Positions 9,660 through 19,556 of a stretch of 64,000 nt of DNA are shown here, piece by piece. The stretch's first letter is position 1. Every line of letters begins with the position of its first letter. The notes under the pieces are model-generated. The model was given only the letters and a program-made list of their open reading frames with translations, searched no databases and was not told where the DNA came from. Source of the stretch: Rhodoferax ferrireducens (GTDB lineage: Bacteria; Pseudomonadota; Gammaproteobacteria; Burkholderiales; Burkholderiaceae_C); the NCBI GenBank assembly GCA_002083775.1, contig MTEI01000001.1:638401-702400 (forward strand), given 5' to 3'. A program made the position numbers and the translations under genes.

Positions 9660-10619
9660 ATGCGTCGTGATACCTTTTTGAAATCGCTTGCCGCACTGGC
9701 CGCCAGTGGCAGCTTGCCCTTGACGGCGTTGGCTGCTGTCAATATCAAAATGATGATTCCCGCCAACCCCGGTGGCGGCTGGGATTCCACCGGCCGTGCC
9801 CTGGGCAAGGCCCTGCAAGATGCCAAGGTGGCTGACGCGGTGACTTTCGAGAACAAAGGCGGTGCCGCCGGTGCCTTGGGCCTGGCCCAGTTTGTCAACG
9901 CCAGCAAGGGCGACCCCAACGCCTTGATGGTGATGGGCGCGGTCATGCTGGGCGGCATCATCACCGGCAAACCGCCGGTGTCGATCACCGCTGCCACCCC
10001 GATTGCCCGCCTGACCAGCGAATACAACGTGTTTGTGCTGCCCGCTAGCTCGCCTTTCAAGACCATGGCGGAGGTGATTGCCCAGCTCAAGAAAGATCCC
10101 GGCAGCGTCAAGTGGGGCGGCGGCTCGCGCGGCTCCACCGAGCACATTGCCGCAGCCATGATTGCCCGCGATGTGGGCGTGGACCCGGCCAAGATCAACT
10201 ACGTGGCTTTCCGGGGCGGCGGTGAGGCCACGGCGGCCATTCTGGGTGGCAACGTGACCATTGGCGGCAGTGGCTACAGTGAGTTCGCCCAGTACATCGA
10301 GACCGGCAAGATGAAAGCCGTGGGTGTCACCTCAGCGGCGCGGCTTAAGGGCATCGCTGTGCCGACGCTCAAAGAGCAGGGCCTCAACGTCGAAATCGGC
10401 AACTGGCGCGGCGTGTACGGCGCGCCCGGCATCACGGCAGCGCAACGCAAAGCACTGACCGACATGGTGATCAAAGCCACCCAGTCCAAAGCCTGGGCCG
10501 AAGCGCTGGAGAAAAATGCCTGGACCCCTGCGGTGCTGGCAGGTGATGCGTTTGAGAAGTTTGTCGATGATGACTTTGCCTCGCTGCGCGCAACCATGGT
10601 CAAGTCCGGCATGATCTAA
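9660..10619 (+). CDS. tctC: Tripartite tricarboxylate transporter substrate-binding protein
   Basis: 319 residues starting MRRDTFLKSLAALAASGS, a signal peptide with likely cleavage after LTALAA; AGGAG lies just upstream (9649-9653). The mature protein opens VNIKMMIPANPGGGWDSTGRALG, the substrate-loop motif of the Bug/TctC family, and continues with TFENKGGAAGALGLAQFVNA and WGGGSRGSTEHIAA, which fit the family. It is the periplasmic receptor that delivers a di- or tricarboxylate to the TctAB membrane parts encoded directly downstream (14 bp to tctB). The true ligand is unknown; Bug proteins are very diverse in this group of bacteria. Confidence 0.92.
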   Translation: MRRDTFLKSLAALAASGSLPLTALAAVNIKMMIPANPGGGWDSTGRALGKALQDAKVADAVTFENKGGAAGALGLAQFVNASKGDPNALMVMGAVMLGGIITGKPPVSITAATPIARLTSEYNVFVLPASSPFKTMAEVIAQLKKDPGSVKWGGGSRGSTEHIAAAMIARDVGVDPAKINYVAFRGGGEATAAILGGNVTIGGSGYSEFAQYIETGKMKAVGVTSAARLKGIAVPTLKEQGLNVEIGNWRGVYGAPGITAAQRKALTDMVIKATQSKAWAEALEKNAWTPAVLAGDAFEKFVDDDFASLRATMVKSGMI

Positions 10620-10633
10620 CCGGCTCACACACC

Positions 10634-11152
10634 ATGCGTCAACACGGTCCGGCAACCCACTCGCCCCGGCTGCAACTTTTGGTAGGCGTCGGGGTGGTGC
10701 TGGCGGCGCTGGGCCTGGCTGGCGGGGCTTACACCATTCCTTCAGCCTCGGGTTACGCGGGTGTGGGCCCCAACTTTTTGCCCTGGGTGGTGTCGCTGGC
10801 CTTGCTGGCTTGTGGCGTGACGCTGGTGGTCAAGGCCAGCCGGGGCGGCTTTCGCAACATGGACGACCACTCGGGTGAGCACCCCTACTGGATTGGTTTT
10901 GCCTGGCTGTCGGCGGGCTTGCTGCTCAATGCGGCGCTGATCACGGTGGTTGGCTTCATTTTCAGCTGCGCCTTGTGTTTTGTGCTGGCTGCGCGTGGCA
11001 TGCGACTGGCTGAGGGCAAGCCGGGGGTTGGCATGGCATCGGTCGCCAAAGACGCGGTGGTTGGGCTGCTGATTGCCGCGCCGGTGTACTGGGCTTTCAC
11101 CAAGTTTCTGGGCATCAACCTGCCTGGGCTGACGCAAAGTGGGTGGTTGTGA
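10634..11152 (+). CDS. tctB: Tripartite tricarboxylate transporter small membrane subunit
   Basis: 172 residues. Four hydrophobic segments are visible: LLVGVGVVLAALGLAGGAYT, FLPWVVSLALLACGVTLVV, YWIGFAWLSAGLLLNAALIT with VVGFIFSCALCFVLAA, and AVVGLLIAAPVYWAFTKFLG. The conserved TIPSASGYAGVGPNFLPW and the C-terminal GINLPG are typical of TctB. It partners TctA in the inner membrane; its exact function is poorly understood. Its stop codon overlaps the tctA start by one base (TGATG), so the two are translationally coupled. Confidence 0.88.
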   Translation: MRQHGPATHSPRLQLLVGVGVVLAALGLAGGAYTIPSASGYAGVGPNFLPWVVSLALLACGVTLVVKASRGGFRNMDDHSGEHPYWIGFAWLSAGLLLNAALITVVGFIFSCALCFVLAARGMRLAEGKPGVGMASVAKDAVVGLLIAAPVYWAFTKFLGINLPGLTQSGWL

Positions 11153-12648
11153 TGGAAGTCTGGGATCTTTTGTTGCAGGGCTTTGCCACTGCCGGCACAC
11201 CAGTCAACCTGCTTTGGGCGTTTGTGGGGTGTGCTTTGGGCACCGCTGTGGGCGTGCTGCCCGGCATTGGCCCGGCCACCGCCGTGGCCATGTTGCTGCC
11301 GATTACCACGCAGGTGGAGGCCACCGCCTCGATGATTTTCTTCGCCGGTATCTATTACGGTGCCATGTATGGCGGCTCTACCACCTCGATTTTGCTCAAC
11401 ACGCCGGGTGAGACCGCCACCATGGTGACCGCCATGGAAGGCAACAAGATGGCCAAGAGTGGTCGTGCCGGTGCTGCGCTGGCCACGGCGGCCATCGGCT
11501 CGTTTGTGGCGGGGTCGATTGCCACCGTGTTGGTGACGCTGTTTGCGCCGGTCGTGGCTGAGTTTGCTGTCACCCTCGGGCCACCGGAATATTTCATGCT
11601 GATGGTACTGGCCTTCACCACAGTGAGTGCTGTGCTGGGGCAAAGCACGGTGCGCGGGCTCACTGCCTTATTTGTGGGGCTGGCGTTCGGGCTGGTGGGC
11701 ATGGACCAGATCACCGGGCAGGTGCGTTACACCGCCGGTGTGCCCGAACTTCTGGACGGCGTTGAGATTGTGCTGGTGGCCGTGGGTTTGTTTGCGGTGG
11801 CTGAGGCAATGCATGCGGTGCTGTTTGAAGGCCAGGCGGTGGAGTCCGAGAACCGCTTGAGCCGGGTGACGATGTCGATGAGCGACTGGAAACGCTCCTT
11901 ACCCGCCTGGCTGCGCGGTACCGCGATTGGCGCGCCGTTTGGCTGTATTCCGGCAGGTGGCACCGAGATTCCCACCTTTTTAAGCTACGCCGCTGAAAAA
12001 AAGCTGGCCAAAGGTACGCACAAGTCCGAGTTCGGCACCCGGGGCGCGATTGAAGGTGTGGCCGGGCCGGAAGCGGCCAACAACGCCACCGTCACAGCGG
12101 CCATGATTCCGCTGCTGACCCTGGGGATTCCCACCTCCAACACCACGGCGATTTTGCTGGGTGCCTTTCAGAACTATGGCATTCAACCGGGGCCGCAGTT
12201 ATTCAGCAACTCGGCCTCGCTGGTGTGGGCGTTGATCGCGTCGCTTTATATTGGCAACGTGATGCTGCTGGTGTTGAACCTGCCGCTGGTGGGCTTGTGG
12301 GTGAAGCTTCTCAAAGTGCCCAAGCCGCAGCTCTACGCAGGCATCATGATTTTTGCCACAGTGGGTGCCTATGGCATGCGTCAAAGCGCGTTTGACTTGT
12401 TTCTGCTCTACGGCATAGGCATTTTGGGGCTGGTCATGCGCCGCTTCAACTTTCCTACGGCACCGGTGCTGGTAGGCATGATTCTGGGGCCGCTGGCAGA
12501 AGCCCAAATGCGCAACGCCATCTCGATTGGTGAAGGTTCCGCGATGATCTTTTTCCAGCGCCCGATGTCACTGTCCATCATGGGCGTGGTGCTGGCCATT
12601 TTGATCTTGCCCCGCGTGCTCAAGTGGCATTCGGAACGGCTGCGTTAA
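11152..12648 (+). CDS. tctA: Tripartite tricarboxylate transporter large permease subunit
   Basis: 498 residues from the ATG that overlaps the tctB stop; the open frame contains a GTG nine bases earlier that is less likely. It is a polytopic membrane protein with the TctA signatures [43 protein letters not shown], and [35 protein letters not shown], the duplicated motif that forms the transport path in this family. It imports the carboxylate brought by TctC, probably driven by a cation gradient. It is the last gene of tctCBA and is followed by a strong terminator. Confidence 0.94.
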   Translation: MEVWDLLLQGFATAGTPVNLLWAFVGCALGTAVGVLPGIGPATAVAMLLPITTQVEATASMIFFAGIYYGAMYGGSTTSILLNTPGETATMVTAMEGNKMAKSGRAGAALATAAIGSFVAGSIATVLVTLFAPVVAEFAVTLGPPEYFMLMVLAFTTVSAVLGQSTVRGLTALFVGLAFGLVGMDQITGQVRYTAGVPELLDGVEIVLVAVGLFAVAEAMHAVLFEGQAVESENRLSRVTMSMSDWKRSLPAWLRGTAIGAPFGCIPAGGTEIPTFLSYAAEKKLAKGTHKSEFGTRGAIEGVAGPEAANNATVTAAMIPLLTLGIPTSNTTAILLGAFQNYGIQPGPQLFSNSASLVWALIASLYIGNVMLLVLNLPLVGLWVKLLKVPKPQLYAGIMIFATVGAYGMRQSAFDLFLLYGIGILGLVMRRFNFPTAPVLVGMILGPLAEAQMRNAISIGEGSAMIFFQRPMSLSIMGVVLAILILPRVLKWHSERLR

Positions 12649-12687
12649 CCGGTCGCGTTCATGTTTGTGGCAAGTGACCCGGCCACA

Positions 12688-12729
12688 AAAAAACAGCCAG
12701 CTTTGCCATCCGGCAAGCTGGCTGTTTTA
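12688..12729 (+). terminator. Rho-independent terminator between tctA and the convergent MCP gene
   Basis: AAAACAGCCAGCTTTGCC pairs with GGCAAGCTGGCTGTTTTA with one bulged base, flanked by A and T runs. It can serve both converging genes. Confidence 0.9.
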
Positions 12730-12734
12730 CTATT

Positions 12735-12785
12735 AAATTAGAAGCTACTCACCCACGCCCTATAAGGGCTTGAGCATGATTATCT
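12735..12785 (-). repeat. Dispersed repeat, copy 3, at the 3' end of the heme-MCP gene
   Basis: GAAGCTACTCACCCACGCCC, then TATAAGGGCTTGAGCATGATTAT. On the complement it encodes the last residues [11 protein letters not shown] and the stop codon of the chemoreceptor. Confidence 0.65.
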
Positions 12786-14314
12786 CCAAGCTTGAAGGCG
12801 CCCACCACGCGCTCCAGATTCTCTGCCTGGTCTTGTAGCGACTGTGCGGCAGCAGCAGCTTGCTCCACCAGGGCGGCGTTTTGCTGGGTCACCTGGTTCA
12901 TCTGGTCGATCGAACTGCTGACCATCTCAATGCCGCCAGACTGGCTGGCGCTGGCTTCGGCAATCTCGCCCATGATGTCGGTCACGTGGCGAATGCTCTC
13001 CACGATGTCGTTCATGGTGATGCCCGCCTGCTGCACCAGGGTGCTGCCGGCCTCCACCTTGCTCACCGAGTCGCCAATCAGCGCCTTGATTTCCTGCGCG
13101 GCATCGGCCGAGCGCTTGGCCAGGCTGCGCACCTCGGCGGCCACCACGGCAAATCCGCGCCCCTGTTCACCGGCGCGGGCAGCTTCCACGGCAGCGTTGA
13201 GCGCCAGGATGTTGGTCTGGAAGGCGATGCCGTCAATCACCGAAATGATGTCCACAATGCGCTTGCTGGAGCTGTTGATCGAGGCCATGGTGTCGATCAC
13301 GCCTGAGACCACGCTGCCACCCTTGACAGCCACCTCGGAGGCAGATTGCGCCAGCTCGTTGGCACGGCGGGCGTGGCTGGCGTTCTGGTTCACCGCACCG
13401 GTCAGGTCAGCCATGGAGGCAGCGGTCTTTTCCAGTGAATTGGCCTGCAACTCGGTGCGGTTTGACAAATCAAGGTTGCCGCTGGCGATGTCACTCGATG
13501 CGCTGTAAATGGTATCGGTGCCTATGCGCACTTCCTGAACAATCTTCACCAGACTGGTGTTCATGTCTTTCAGCGCCTGCTCCAGCTGGCCCATTTCATT
13601 TTTGGCCAACACATCAATTTGCTGGGTCAAATCACCCTGGGCAATGCTCCGCGCCACCCGCACGCAGTATTCCAATGGCTGGGTCACCACCTTTCGGATA
13701 AACGGGTAAATCAGGATCAGCACCGGAATGCAGGTGATCAACGCTGCCAGAATGGACTTGAGCCGCTGGTCTGCCAGGCTGGCGTTGACCTTGTCCAGCG
13801 ACACCTTCATGCTCACCACACCCAGCACCGTGCCTTCTGGCGATGCATGACAGGTGGTGCAGTCTTTGCCCAGATAATTTTTGGAGGCCAGTGTCGGCCG
13901 CACGGCGCGCAAATACTCGCCATTGGCATCTGATTGCACTTCAACAACAGGCAGACCTGTGGTCATAACCTGCTGCTCCAGCGCATCCGGCGTGTGATCA
14001 TCATTGGCGTTGCCGGGCCCATAGATCTTGATGACGGCCTCGCTGCGAAGCACCCGCACGTCGCGAATCGAACCCAGTTGCTTGATCTGGTCCAGCAGAA
14101 TCTCGCGCTGGCCAATGGTGCCGGTGACCATCATGCCGGTCAACCCGGCCATGGTGGCGTCGTGCATGCTGGTGGAAAAATCAGTGGCCTGCTCCAGCGC
14201 AGCTTGTCGCGTCACATGACCCTGCCAGATGATGACTCCGGTCCACACCACCACAAGAGCAGCGCCGATAGTGGCCAACAACTGGATCCAGATTTTGTAT
14301 TTGGGGGTATTCAC
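12749..14314 (-). CDS. Methyl-accepting chemotaxis protein with periplasmic c-type heme motif
   Basis: 521 residues starting at GTG 14314 ([13 protein letters not shown]), preceded by AGGAG at a 6-bp spacing; an upstream ATG in the open frame lacks this. Order: a transmembrane helix (about 8-32), a periplasmic sensor of about 170 residues, a second helix ([19 protein letters not shown]), HAMP ([23 protein letters not shown]), and a cytoplasmic signalling domain with the hairpin [31 protein letters not shown]. The sensor contains CTTCH at residues 152-156 (13847-13861), a CXXCH site for covalent heme c, followed by [15 protein letters not shown] redox, O2 or NO sensing role is inferred. The C-terminus lies in a dispersed repeat. 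Confidence 0.9.
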   Translation of the reverse strand: MNTPKYKIWIQLLATIGAALVVVWTGVIIWQGHVTRQAALEQATDFSTSMHDATMAGLTGMMVTGTIGQREILLDQIKQLGSIRDVRVLRSEAVIKIYGPGNANDDHTPDALEQQVMTTGLPVVEVQSDANGEYLRAVRPTLASKNYLGKDCTTCHASPEGTVLGVVSMKVSLDKVNASLADQRLKSILAALITCIPVLILIYPFIRKVVTQPLEYCVRVARSIAQGDLTQQIDVLAKNEMGQLEQALKDMNTSLVKIVQEVRIGTDTIYSASSDIASGNLDLSNRTELQANSLEKTAASMADLTGAVNQNASHARRANELAQSASEVAVKGGSVVSGVIDTMASINSSSKRIVDIISVIDGIAFQTNILALNAAVEAARAGEQGRGFAVVAAEVRSLAKRSADAAQEIKALIGDSVSKVEAGSTLVQQAGITMNDIVESIRHVTDIMGEIAEASASQSGGIEMVSSSIDQMNQVTQQNAALVEQAAAAAQSLQDQAENLERVVGAFKLGDNHAQALIGRG

Positions 14315-14523
14315 GCGTGCTCCTGTTGCCCTTGGGGGCAAATATACCCCTGATTCCCCCGCCTGAGCCCAACATTCATAGCGCTTGGTTTTGACAAAAG
14401 GCAAACAAACAAGGCTTTGTTTCCTGGCTGGCTGTGGTGACCACTGCGTGGTGTGCACCTGCTCCCAGCGCTGACAGTGTGCGGCGTTGCTGCTCGCCCT
14501 GAGCCGACAGCCCAGCCCCTAAA

Positions 14524-15459
14524 ATGAACTCAGATCACGAGGTAAAGAATGCACAGACGGTTGTTGTCAAGGCGCGGCTCAGCCGCCGCACAGCGGGCGA
14601 TCAGGTCATGCGTGCCTTGAGCCCCGACCTGGCGCTGCGCCTGACGGCGGCGGTAGACAGCATGCCCGCTTTCCCGAAAAGTGTGCACAAAATTCTGACG
14701 CTGACCCGCGACGTGGCCTGTGCGCCCAAAGACCTGGTGCAGGTCATCGACAAAGACCCGGTGGTCACAGTCAAGGTGCTGCGGGTGGTCAATTCGGCGT
14801 ATTACGGTTTGTCCAAACAGATCACCTCCATCGACCAAGCGGTGGTTTTTCTGGGCTTCAACTCGATCAAAAACCTGGCGCTGAGCATCGCCGCCATCGG
14901 CATGTTGCCCGACAGCCCGATGGCCGGTTTTGACGGCCAGCGCTACCTGTTTCACTCCCTGACCTGCGCCAGCATGGCGCGCCAGCTGGCGCACCGCCTG
15001 CCCCAGGCCGACCCGCAAGACTGTTTTATTGGCGGGCTGCTGCATGACTTTGGCAAGGTGGTGGTGGCGCAGTTCATGCCGGTGGAGTTCCGCCGCTCGG
15101 TGGAGCTGAGTTTGTGGCGCGATGTCAGCCTGCACGTGGCCTTGCAGGAAGTCGTGGGTGTGGACCACGCCGCCATTGGTGCCATGCTGGCGCACAAATG
15201 GCACTTTGCCGACGATCTGGTGCAAACCATTGCCCACCTGCACCACCCCGAGCAGTACGACACCGACATGATGGCCTGTGTTTCCGCTGGTAACGAGGTC
15301 AGCAAACAGCTCGGTTATGACTTTGGCGGCAGCCGGGTCGCGCTGGAGCTGGCGCCCACCGTGGCACAGCGCCTGGGCGGTAAACTTCAAGACGTCGTGG
15401 ACTGTCTGGGTGATGTCACCCCGCTGGTAGAAGAAGCCACGGTGTTCTCGAAGTTGTAA
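14524..15459 (+). CDS. HDOD domain protein
   Basis: 311 residues. An HDOD domain covers about 35-235: LPAFPKSVHKILTLTRD-like opening (here MPAFPKSVHKILTL), DLVQVIDKDPVVTVKVLRVVNSAYYGL, ITSIDQAVVFLGFNSIKNLALSIA, and GGLLHDFGKVVVAQF with DHAAIGAMLAHKWHF. HDOD proteins are non-catalytic relatives of HD phosphohydrolases used as signalling adaptors in c-di-GMP, motility and stress pathways. The LLHDFGK sequence keeps an HD pair, which is uncommon in HDOD domains. It sits 39 bp upstream of the HD-GYP response regulator and is probably the first gene of this signalling operon. The start is the ATG at 14524; an internal ATG at codon 29 is possible. Confidence 0.85.
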   Translation: MNSDHEVKNAQTVVVKARLSRRTAGDQVMRALSPDLALRLTAAVDSMPAFPKSVHKILTLTRDVACAPKDLVQVIDKDPVVTVKVLRVVNSAYYGLSKQITSIDQAVVFLGFNSIKNLALSIAAIGMLPDSPMAGFDGQRYLFHSLTCASMARQLAHRLPQADPQDCFIGGLLHDFGKVVVAQFMPVEFRRSVELSLWRDVSLHVALQEVVGVDHAAIGAMLAHKWHFADDLVQTIAHLHHPEQYDTDMMACVSAGNEVSKQLGYDFGGSRVALELAPTVAQRLGGKLQDVVDCLGDVTPLVEEATVFSKL

Positions 15460-15498
15460 GCAGCAGACCGGTTCTCAAACCCACACCACCACACTGAC

Positions 15499-16851
15499 AT
15501 GAACGAGCTGCCCGGCACGGTTTCCGCTGATGCAATTCCCGCTGCAGCGCCATCCACCATCTTGTGTGTGGACGACGAGCCCAGCATCCTGTCGGCGCTG
15601 CGTCGGCTGTTTCGCGCCAAGGGTTTTCAGGTGCGGGTGGCTGAGGGCGGGCGGGCCGGGTTGGAGGTGCTGGCCACCGAGCCGATTGATCTGGTGATCT
15701 CCGATATGCGTATGCCCGAGATGGACGGCGTGGTGTTTCTGGAGCAGGTGCGCCAGCGCTGGCCTGACACCATGCGCCTGCTGCTGACCGGTTATGCCGA
15801 CATCACCTCCATCATGGGTGCCATCAACCGGGGCGAAATTTACCGGTACATCGCCAAGCCCTGGGACGACAACGACATCATCCTGATTGTGCGCAGTGCC
15901 TTGCAGCAGCGCGCCATGGAGCAGGAGCAACGCCGCCTGCAGGCGCTGATTGCCGTGCAAAACGAAGAGCTCAAGCTGCTCAATACCAGCCTGGAGCGCA
16001 AGGTGGCCGAGCGCACCGCTGAGCTGAACCAGTCCAACACCGCCTTGCTGGCGGCCAACGACCAGCTTAAAAACAACTTCATCACCTCCATCAAGATCTT
16101 CACCAGCCTGATTGAGCTGCGCGCCGCCCATCTGTCAGGTCACTCGCGCCGGGTGGCAGACACTGCGCGCAGGCTGGCGCAAAAGCTCGGGCTGGGCAAC
16201 AAGCAGGCGCAAGAGGTGTTTGTGGCCGGCTTGCTGCACAACATTGGCAAGGTCGGTTTTGATGACGACACGCTCAACACCCCGGTGGTGATGCTCAACA
16301 CCGCCCAGCTGCAGGCGTTTCGCAAACATCCGGCGCGCGCCGCGCAGTTGCTGTTTCCGCTGCCCGAGCTCAAAGGCGCGGCAGACATCATTGCCGCTCA
16401 CCTTGAGCGTTTTGATGGTGCGGGTTACCCGGACCGCTTGGCGGGCGAAAAGATTCCGCTGGGTGCCCGGATTTTGATTGTGGCCGCGGACTACGACGCG
16501 TTGCAGATTGGCATTCTGGCGCAGCGCAAATTGGCCCCGTCCAAGGCGCTTGACGCCATCATGGACGGCAGTGGCAAGCGCTACGACCCCAAGGTGGTGG
16601 CTGCCCTGGTGACCTTGATGGGTGAAGGGGTGCACTCAGCGGCCGCAGCCCCGGCGCCGGTAGACACCGTGCGCAAGGTACGCGACCTGCTGCCCGGCAT
16701 GGTGCTGGCGCGGGACCTGATGACCCCCAGCGGGCTGCTGATGCTGACTGCCGGGCATGTGCTGGACGATGCCGTCATTGGCAAGATCATGGATTTTGAG
16801 AAGTCCATGGGCCTGCACCTGGCCGTGGAAGTGGAACCCGGCCTGCCATGA
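15499..16851 (+). CDS. Response regulator with degenerate HD-GYP domain
   Basis: 450 residues. Receiver domain about 20-145 (ILCVDDEPSILSALRRLFRA, LVISDMRMPEMDG, YRYIAKPWDDNDI), a coiled coil (about 140-195), then an HD-GYP region (about 195-370): SGHSRRVADTARRL, GLLHNIGKVGFDDDTL, FRKHPARAAQLL, HLERFDGAGYPDRLAG. The canonical HD pair is HN here and the HHE is HLE, so two expected metal-ligand positions are changed. The protein may bind or sense c-di-GMP, or partner other proteins, instead of hydrolysing it. A C-terminal extension ends ILDFEKSMGLHL-like (here IMDFEKSMGLHL). It overlaps the next kinase gene by ATGA. Confidence 0.87.
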   Translation: MNELPGTVSADAIPAAAPSTILCVDDEPSILSALRRLFRAKGFQVRVAEGGRAGLEVLATEPIDLVISDMRMPEMDGVVFLEQVRQRWPDTMRLLLTGYADITSIMGAINRGEIYRYIAKPWDDNDIILIVRSALQQRAMEQEQRRLQALIAVQNEELKLLNTSLERKVAERTAELNQSNTALLAANDQLKNNFITSIKIFTSLIELRAAHLSGHSRRVADTARRLAQKLGLGNKQAQEVFVAGLLHNIGKVGFDDDTLNTPVVMLNTAQLQAFRKHPARAAQLLFPLPELKGAADIIAAHLERFDGAGYPDRLAGEKIPLGARILIVAADYDALQIGILAQRKLAPSKALDAIMDGSGKRYDPKVVAALVTLMGEGVHSAAAAPAPVDTVRKVRDLLPGMVLARDLMTPSGLLMLTAGHVLDDAVIGKIMDFEKSMGLHLAVEVEPGLP

Positions 16852-19556
16852 CCGTTCACGCGCATGCGCACGGGCAGCAGGAGCGCCTGCTCAAGCTGTA
16901 TGCGGCCCTGCTCAAATGCGGCCAGGCCATCATCCGCTGCGACCAGAAAGCCGCCTTGTTTGAAGAGATTTGCCGCCATGTGGTGGAAATAGGTGGCATG
17001 CGGGCGGCATGGGTGGGGCTGGCCGGGGTGGAAGACACCCACGTCTGGCCGCAAACCCATTGTGGTGACGGTCTGGATTACCTGCAAACCATCCGGCTCA
17101 GCCTGGGCAGTGGTGAGCCTGGCACCGCGACTGACCCGGTGGCGCAGGCTTTGCTGAACAACCAGAGTGTCTGGTCGCAAGATCTCGCCCACGACCCCAG
17201 CCTGCTGGCGCTGCATGAGCTTGCCCAGGCACACGCCTGGCGTGCGGCAGCGGCCTTGCCACTGCGCCAGGCGGGCAAGCCGGTGGGCGTGTTGTGCCTG
17301 TACGCAGATCAGGTGAATGCGTTTGATACTTTGACTCGCGATTTGCTGGAGCAACTGGCCTCCAACATCAGCTACGCGCTGGATGCGTTTGAGAACGACG
17401 CCCAGCGCCGCCAGGTGGAATATGCCTTGCAAGAGAGCGAGGTGCGCTACAGCGCCTTGTTTGCCAACAATTGCATGCCGATGATGATTCTGGACCCGTC
17501 CACTGGCAGCATAGTGGACGCCAATATCCTGGCGCTTGATTTTTACGGTTGGGACAAAGCCACCTTCACCGCCATGAACATCATGGACGTGAACACCTTG
17601 ACGCCCGAGCAGATTCGTGCGGAGATGGCGCAGGCGGCCTCGGCCAAGCGGTCTTTTTTTGAGTTCAGGCACCGCCTGGCCAGCGGTGAGCTGCGTGATG
17701 TGGAAGTGTTCAGCCGCCCGGTCACCTTTGATGGCAAAACCTACCTGATGTCGGCCGTCCACGATGTCAGCCAGCGCCAGGCCTTGCAGGCGCAAATGCG
17801 CAGCGCCCAGGCCCTGACGCAAAGCTTCATTGACCATTTGCCCGGCCTGGCGTTTGTCAAGGACAGCGATTTGCGTCTGACGCTGGTCAACCGCAAGCTG
17901 GCTGAACTGCTGGGTGTGGCGCCAGAGTCCCTGATTGGCAAAACCGCCCACGAGATTTTTCCACCGGAGATGGCCGACGAGCTGGCGGAGATGGACCGCG
18001 AGGTGCTGACCCAGGGCGGCAGCAAAATTTATGACGAAGCGTTCAACGGCCGCCACAGCGAAGCCACCCTGTTTGTCATTGATGACGCTGCTGGCAAGCG
18101 CTACCTGGGCGGGCTGAGCATGGACGTTACCGACCGTTTTCGATCCAACGAGCGCACCCACGCATTGCTGCGGCTCAACCAGATTGCGGCCGATCTGACC
18201 GAAAAGCAATTTTTGAGCGAGGGGCTGGAAGCCGCCCAAGCGCTCACCCAAAGCCAGATCGGGTTTTTGCACTTTGTCAACCCGGATCAGGAAACGCTGG
18301 AACTGGTCACCTGGACGGCGGGCGCCCTGAAAGGCTGCACCGCCGCGTTTGATGCGCATTACCCGGTCAGCCAGGCGGGTATCTGGGCCGACTGCCTGCG
18401 CCAGCACCGAGCGGTGATCTTCAACGACTACGCCAACTACCCCGACAAACAGGGCTTGCCAGCCGGTCACGCGCCCTTGCAGCGGCTGATTTCCGTGCCG
18501 GTGATGGACGCCGGGCGGGCCTGCATGCTCATGGGCGTGGGCAACAAAACCACAGACTACGACCAGAGCGACGTGGAAACTCTGCTGCTGATTGGCAACG
18601 CCATGTGGCGCATCGTCAGCCGCCAGCGCGCAGAGCGGGCGCTGCAGCAACGCGTGCAAGAGCTCAGTGACCTGAACCGTGACCTGGCGGCCACCCAGCT
18701 GCAACTGCTGCAGTCAGAAAAAATGGCCTCGATTGGCCAGCTGGCAGCCGGTGTGGCGCATGAAATCAACAACCCGATCGGTTTTGTCAAATCCAACCTG
18801 GGTTCGTTGGCCGACTATGTGGACAAGCTGCTGGGCGTGGCCCGGGCTTATGCGGCGCTGGAAAAATCCCTGGAAACCCGCGACCCATCGGCTAGCGACC
18901 CCGCCCTGGTAGAGGTCAAGCGTAGCAAGGCCGCCGCTGACTTCGAGTTTTTGTTGACCGACTTGCCCGAGCTGATTGCCGAGTCGCGCGAGGGGGTGGA
19001 GCGGGTCAGCAAGATCGTCATGGACCTGAAAAACTTCTCCCGCGTGGGTGAGACAGATTTTCAGTGGACCGACCTGCACGCCGGCCTGGAAAGCACCATC
19101 AACGTGGTCTGGAACGAGCTCAAGTACAAGGCCGACATCATCCGCGCCTATGCCGACCTGCCGCCGGTTTACTGCGTCGCCTCACAAATCAACCAGGTCA
19201 TGATGAACCTGCTGGTGAACGCTGCGCAAGCCATTCCCGAGCGCGGCCAGATCACGCTGCGCAGCGGTGTGCAGGGCAATCAGGTCTGGCTGGAAGTGCA
19301 AGACACTGGCTCCGGCATGGACGCCGCCACGCAGGCGCGGGTGTTTGAGCCGTTTTACACCACCAAACCGTTTGGCAAGGGCACCGGGTTGGGCCTGTCG
19401 ATTGCCATGGGCATCGTCAAGCAGCACCATGGCACGCTGACCGTGCAATCTGCGCCAGGGCAGGGCAGCACCTTTCGCATGACCTTGCCGGTGGACGCCG
19501 GGCGCGGTGTGTTACCTCCCGGTAGCTCTGACCCGACCGGAGCAGAAAACACATGA
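16848..19556 (+). CDS. Multi-domain sensor histidine kinase (GAF-PAS-PAS-GAF-HisKA-HATPase)
   Basis: 902 residues, no transmembrane helix seen, so probably soluble. Order: GAF-like domain (about 10-180), PAS (about 190-300, ALFANNCMPMMILDPSTGSI), PAS (about 325-430, FIDHLPGLAFVKDSDLRLTLVN), a second GAF (about 440-585, ALTQSQIGFLHFVNPDQETL), a coiled coil, the HisKA box EKMASIGQLAAGVAHEINNPIGF, and an HATPase with MNLLVNAAQAIPE, DTGSGMD and GTGLGLSIAMGIV. It overlaps the upstream HD-GYP gene and the downstream hemerythrin-kinase gene by ATGA on both sides, so the three are translationally coupled. The kinase core closely resembles that of the next gene. The signal is unknown; the GAF domains could bind a small molecule. 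Confidence 0.9.
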   Translation: MTVHAHAHGQQERLLKLYAALLKCGQAIIRCDQKAALFEEICRHVVEIGGMRAAWVGLAGVEDTHVWPQTHCGDGLDYLQTIRLSLGSGEPGTATDPVAQALLNNQSVWSQDLAHDPSLLALHELAQAHAWRAAAALPLRQAGKPVGVLCLYADQVNAFDTLTRDLLEQLASNISYALDAFENDAQRRQVEYALQESEVRYSALFANNCMPMMILDPSTGSIVDANILALDFYGWDKATFTAMNIMDVNTLTPEQIRAEMAQAASAKRSFFEFRHRLASGELRDVEVFSRPVTFDGKTYLMSAVHDVSQRQALQAQMRSAQALTQSFIDHLPGLAFVKDSDLRLTLVNRKLAELLGVAPESLIGKTAHEIFPPEMADELAEMDREVLTQGGSKIYDEAFNGRHSEATLFVIDDAAGKRYLGGLSMDVTDRFRSNERTHALLRLNQIAADLTEKQFLSEGLEAAQALTQSQIGFLHFVNPDQETLELVTWTAGALKGCTAAFDAHYPVSQAGIWADCLRQHRAVIFNDYANYPDKQGLPAGHAPLQRLISVPVMDAGRACMLMGVGNKTTDYDQSDVETLLLIGNAMWRIVSRQRAERALQQRVQELSDLNRDLAATQLQLLQSEKMASIGQLAAGVAHEINNPIGFVKSNLGSLADYVDKLLGVARAYAALEKSLETRDPSASDPALVEVKRSKAAADFEFLLTDLPELIAESREGVERVSKIVMDLKNFSRVGETDFQWTDLHAGLESTINVVWNELKYKADIIRAYADLPPVYCVASQINQVMMNLLVNAAQAIPERGQITLRSGVQGNQVWLEVQDTGSGMDAATQARVFEPFYTTKPFGKGTGLGLSIAMGIVKQHHGTLTVQSAPGQGSTFRMTLPVDAGRGVLPPGSSDPTGAENT

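Noticed and set aside
9280..9696. A 138-residue minus-strand open frame in the gap before tctC
   Set aside because: It overlaps the start of tctC, has no convincing start or Shine-Dalgarno, and its frame crosses the inverted repeat. It could be an old gene remnant, but there is no support.
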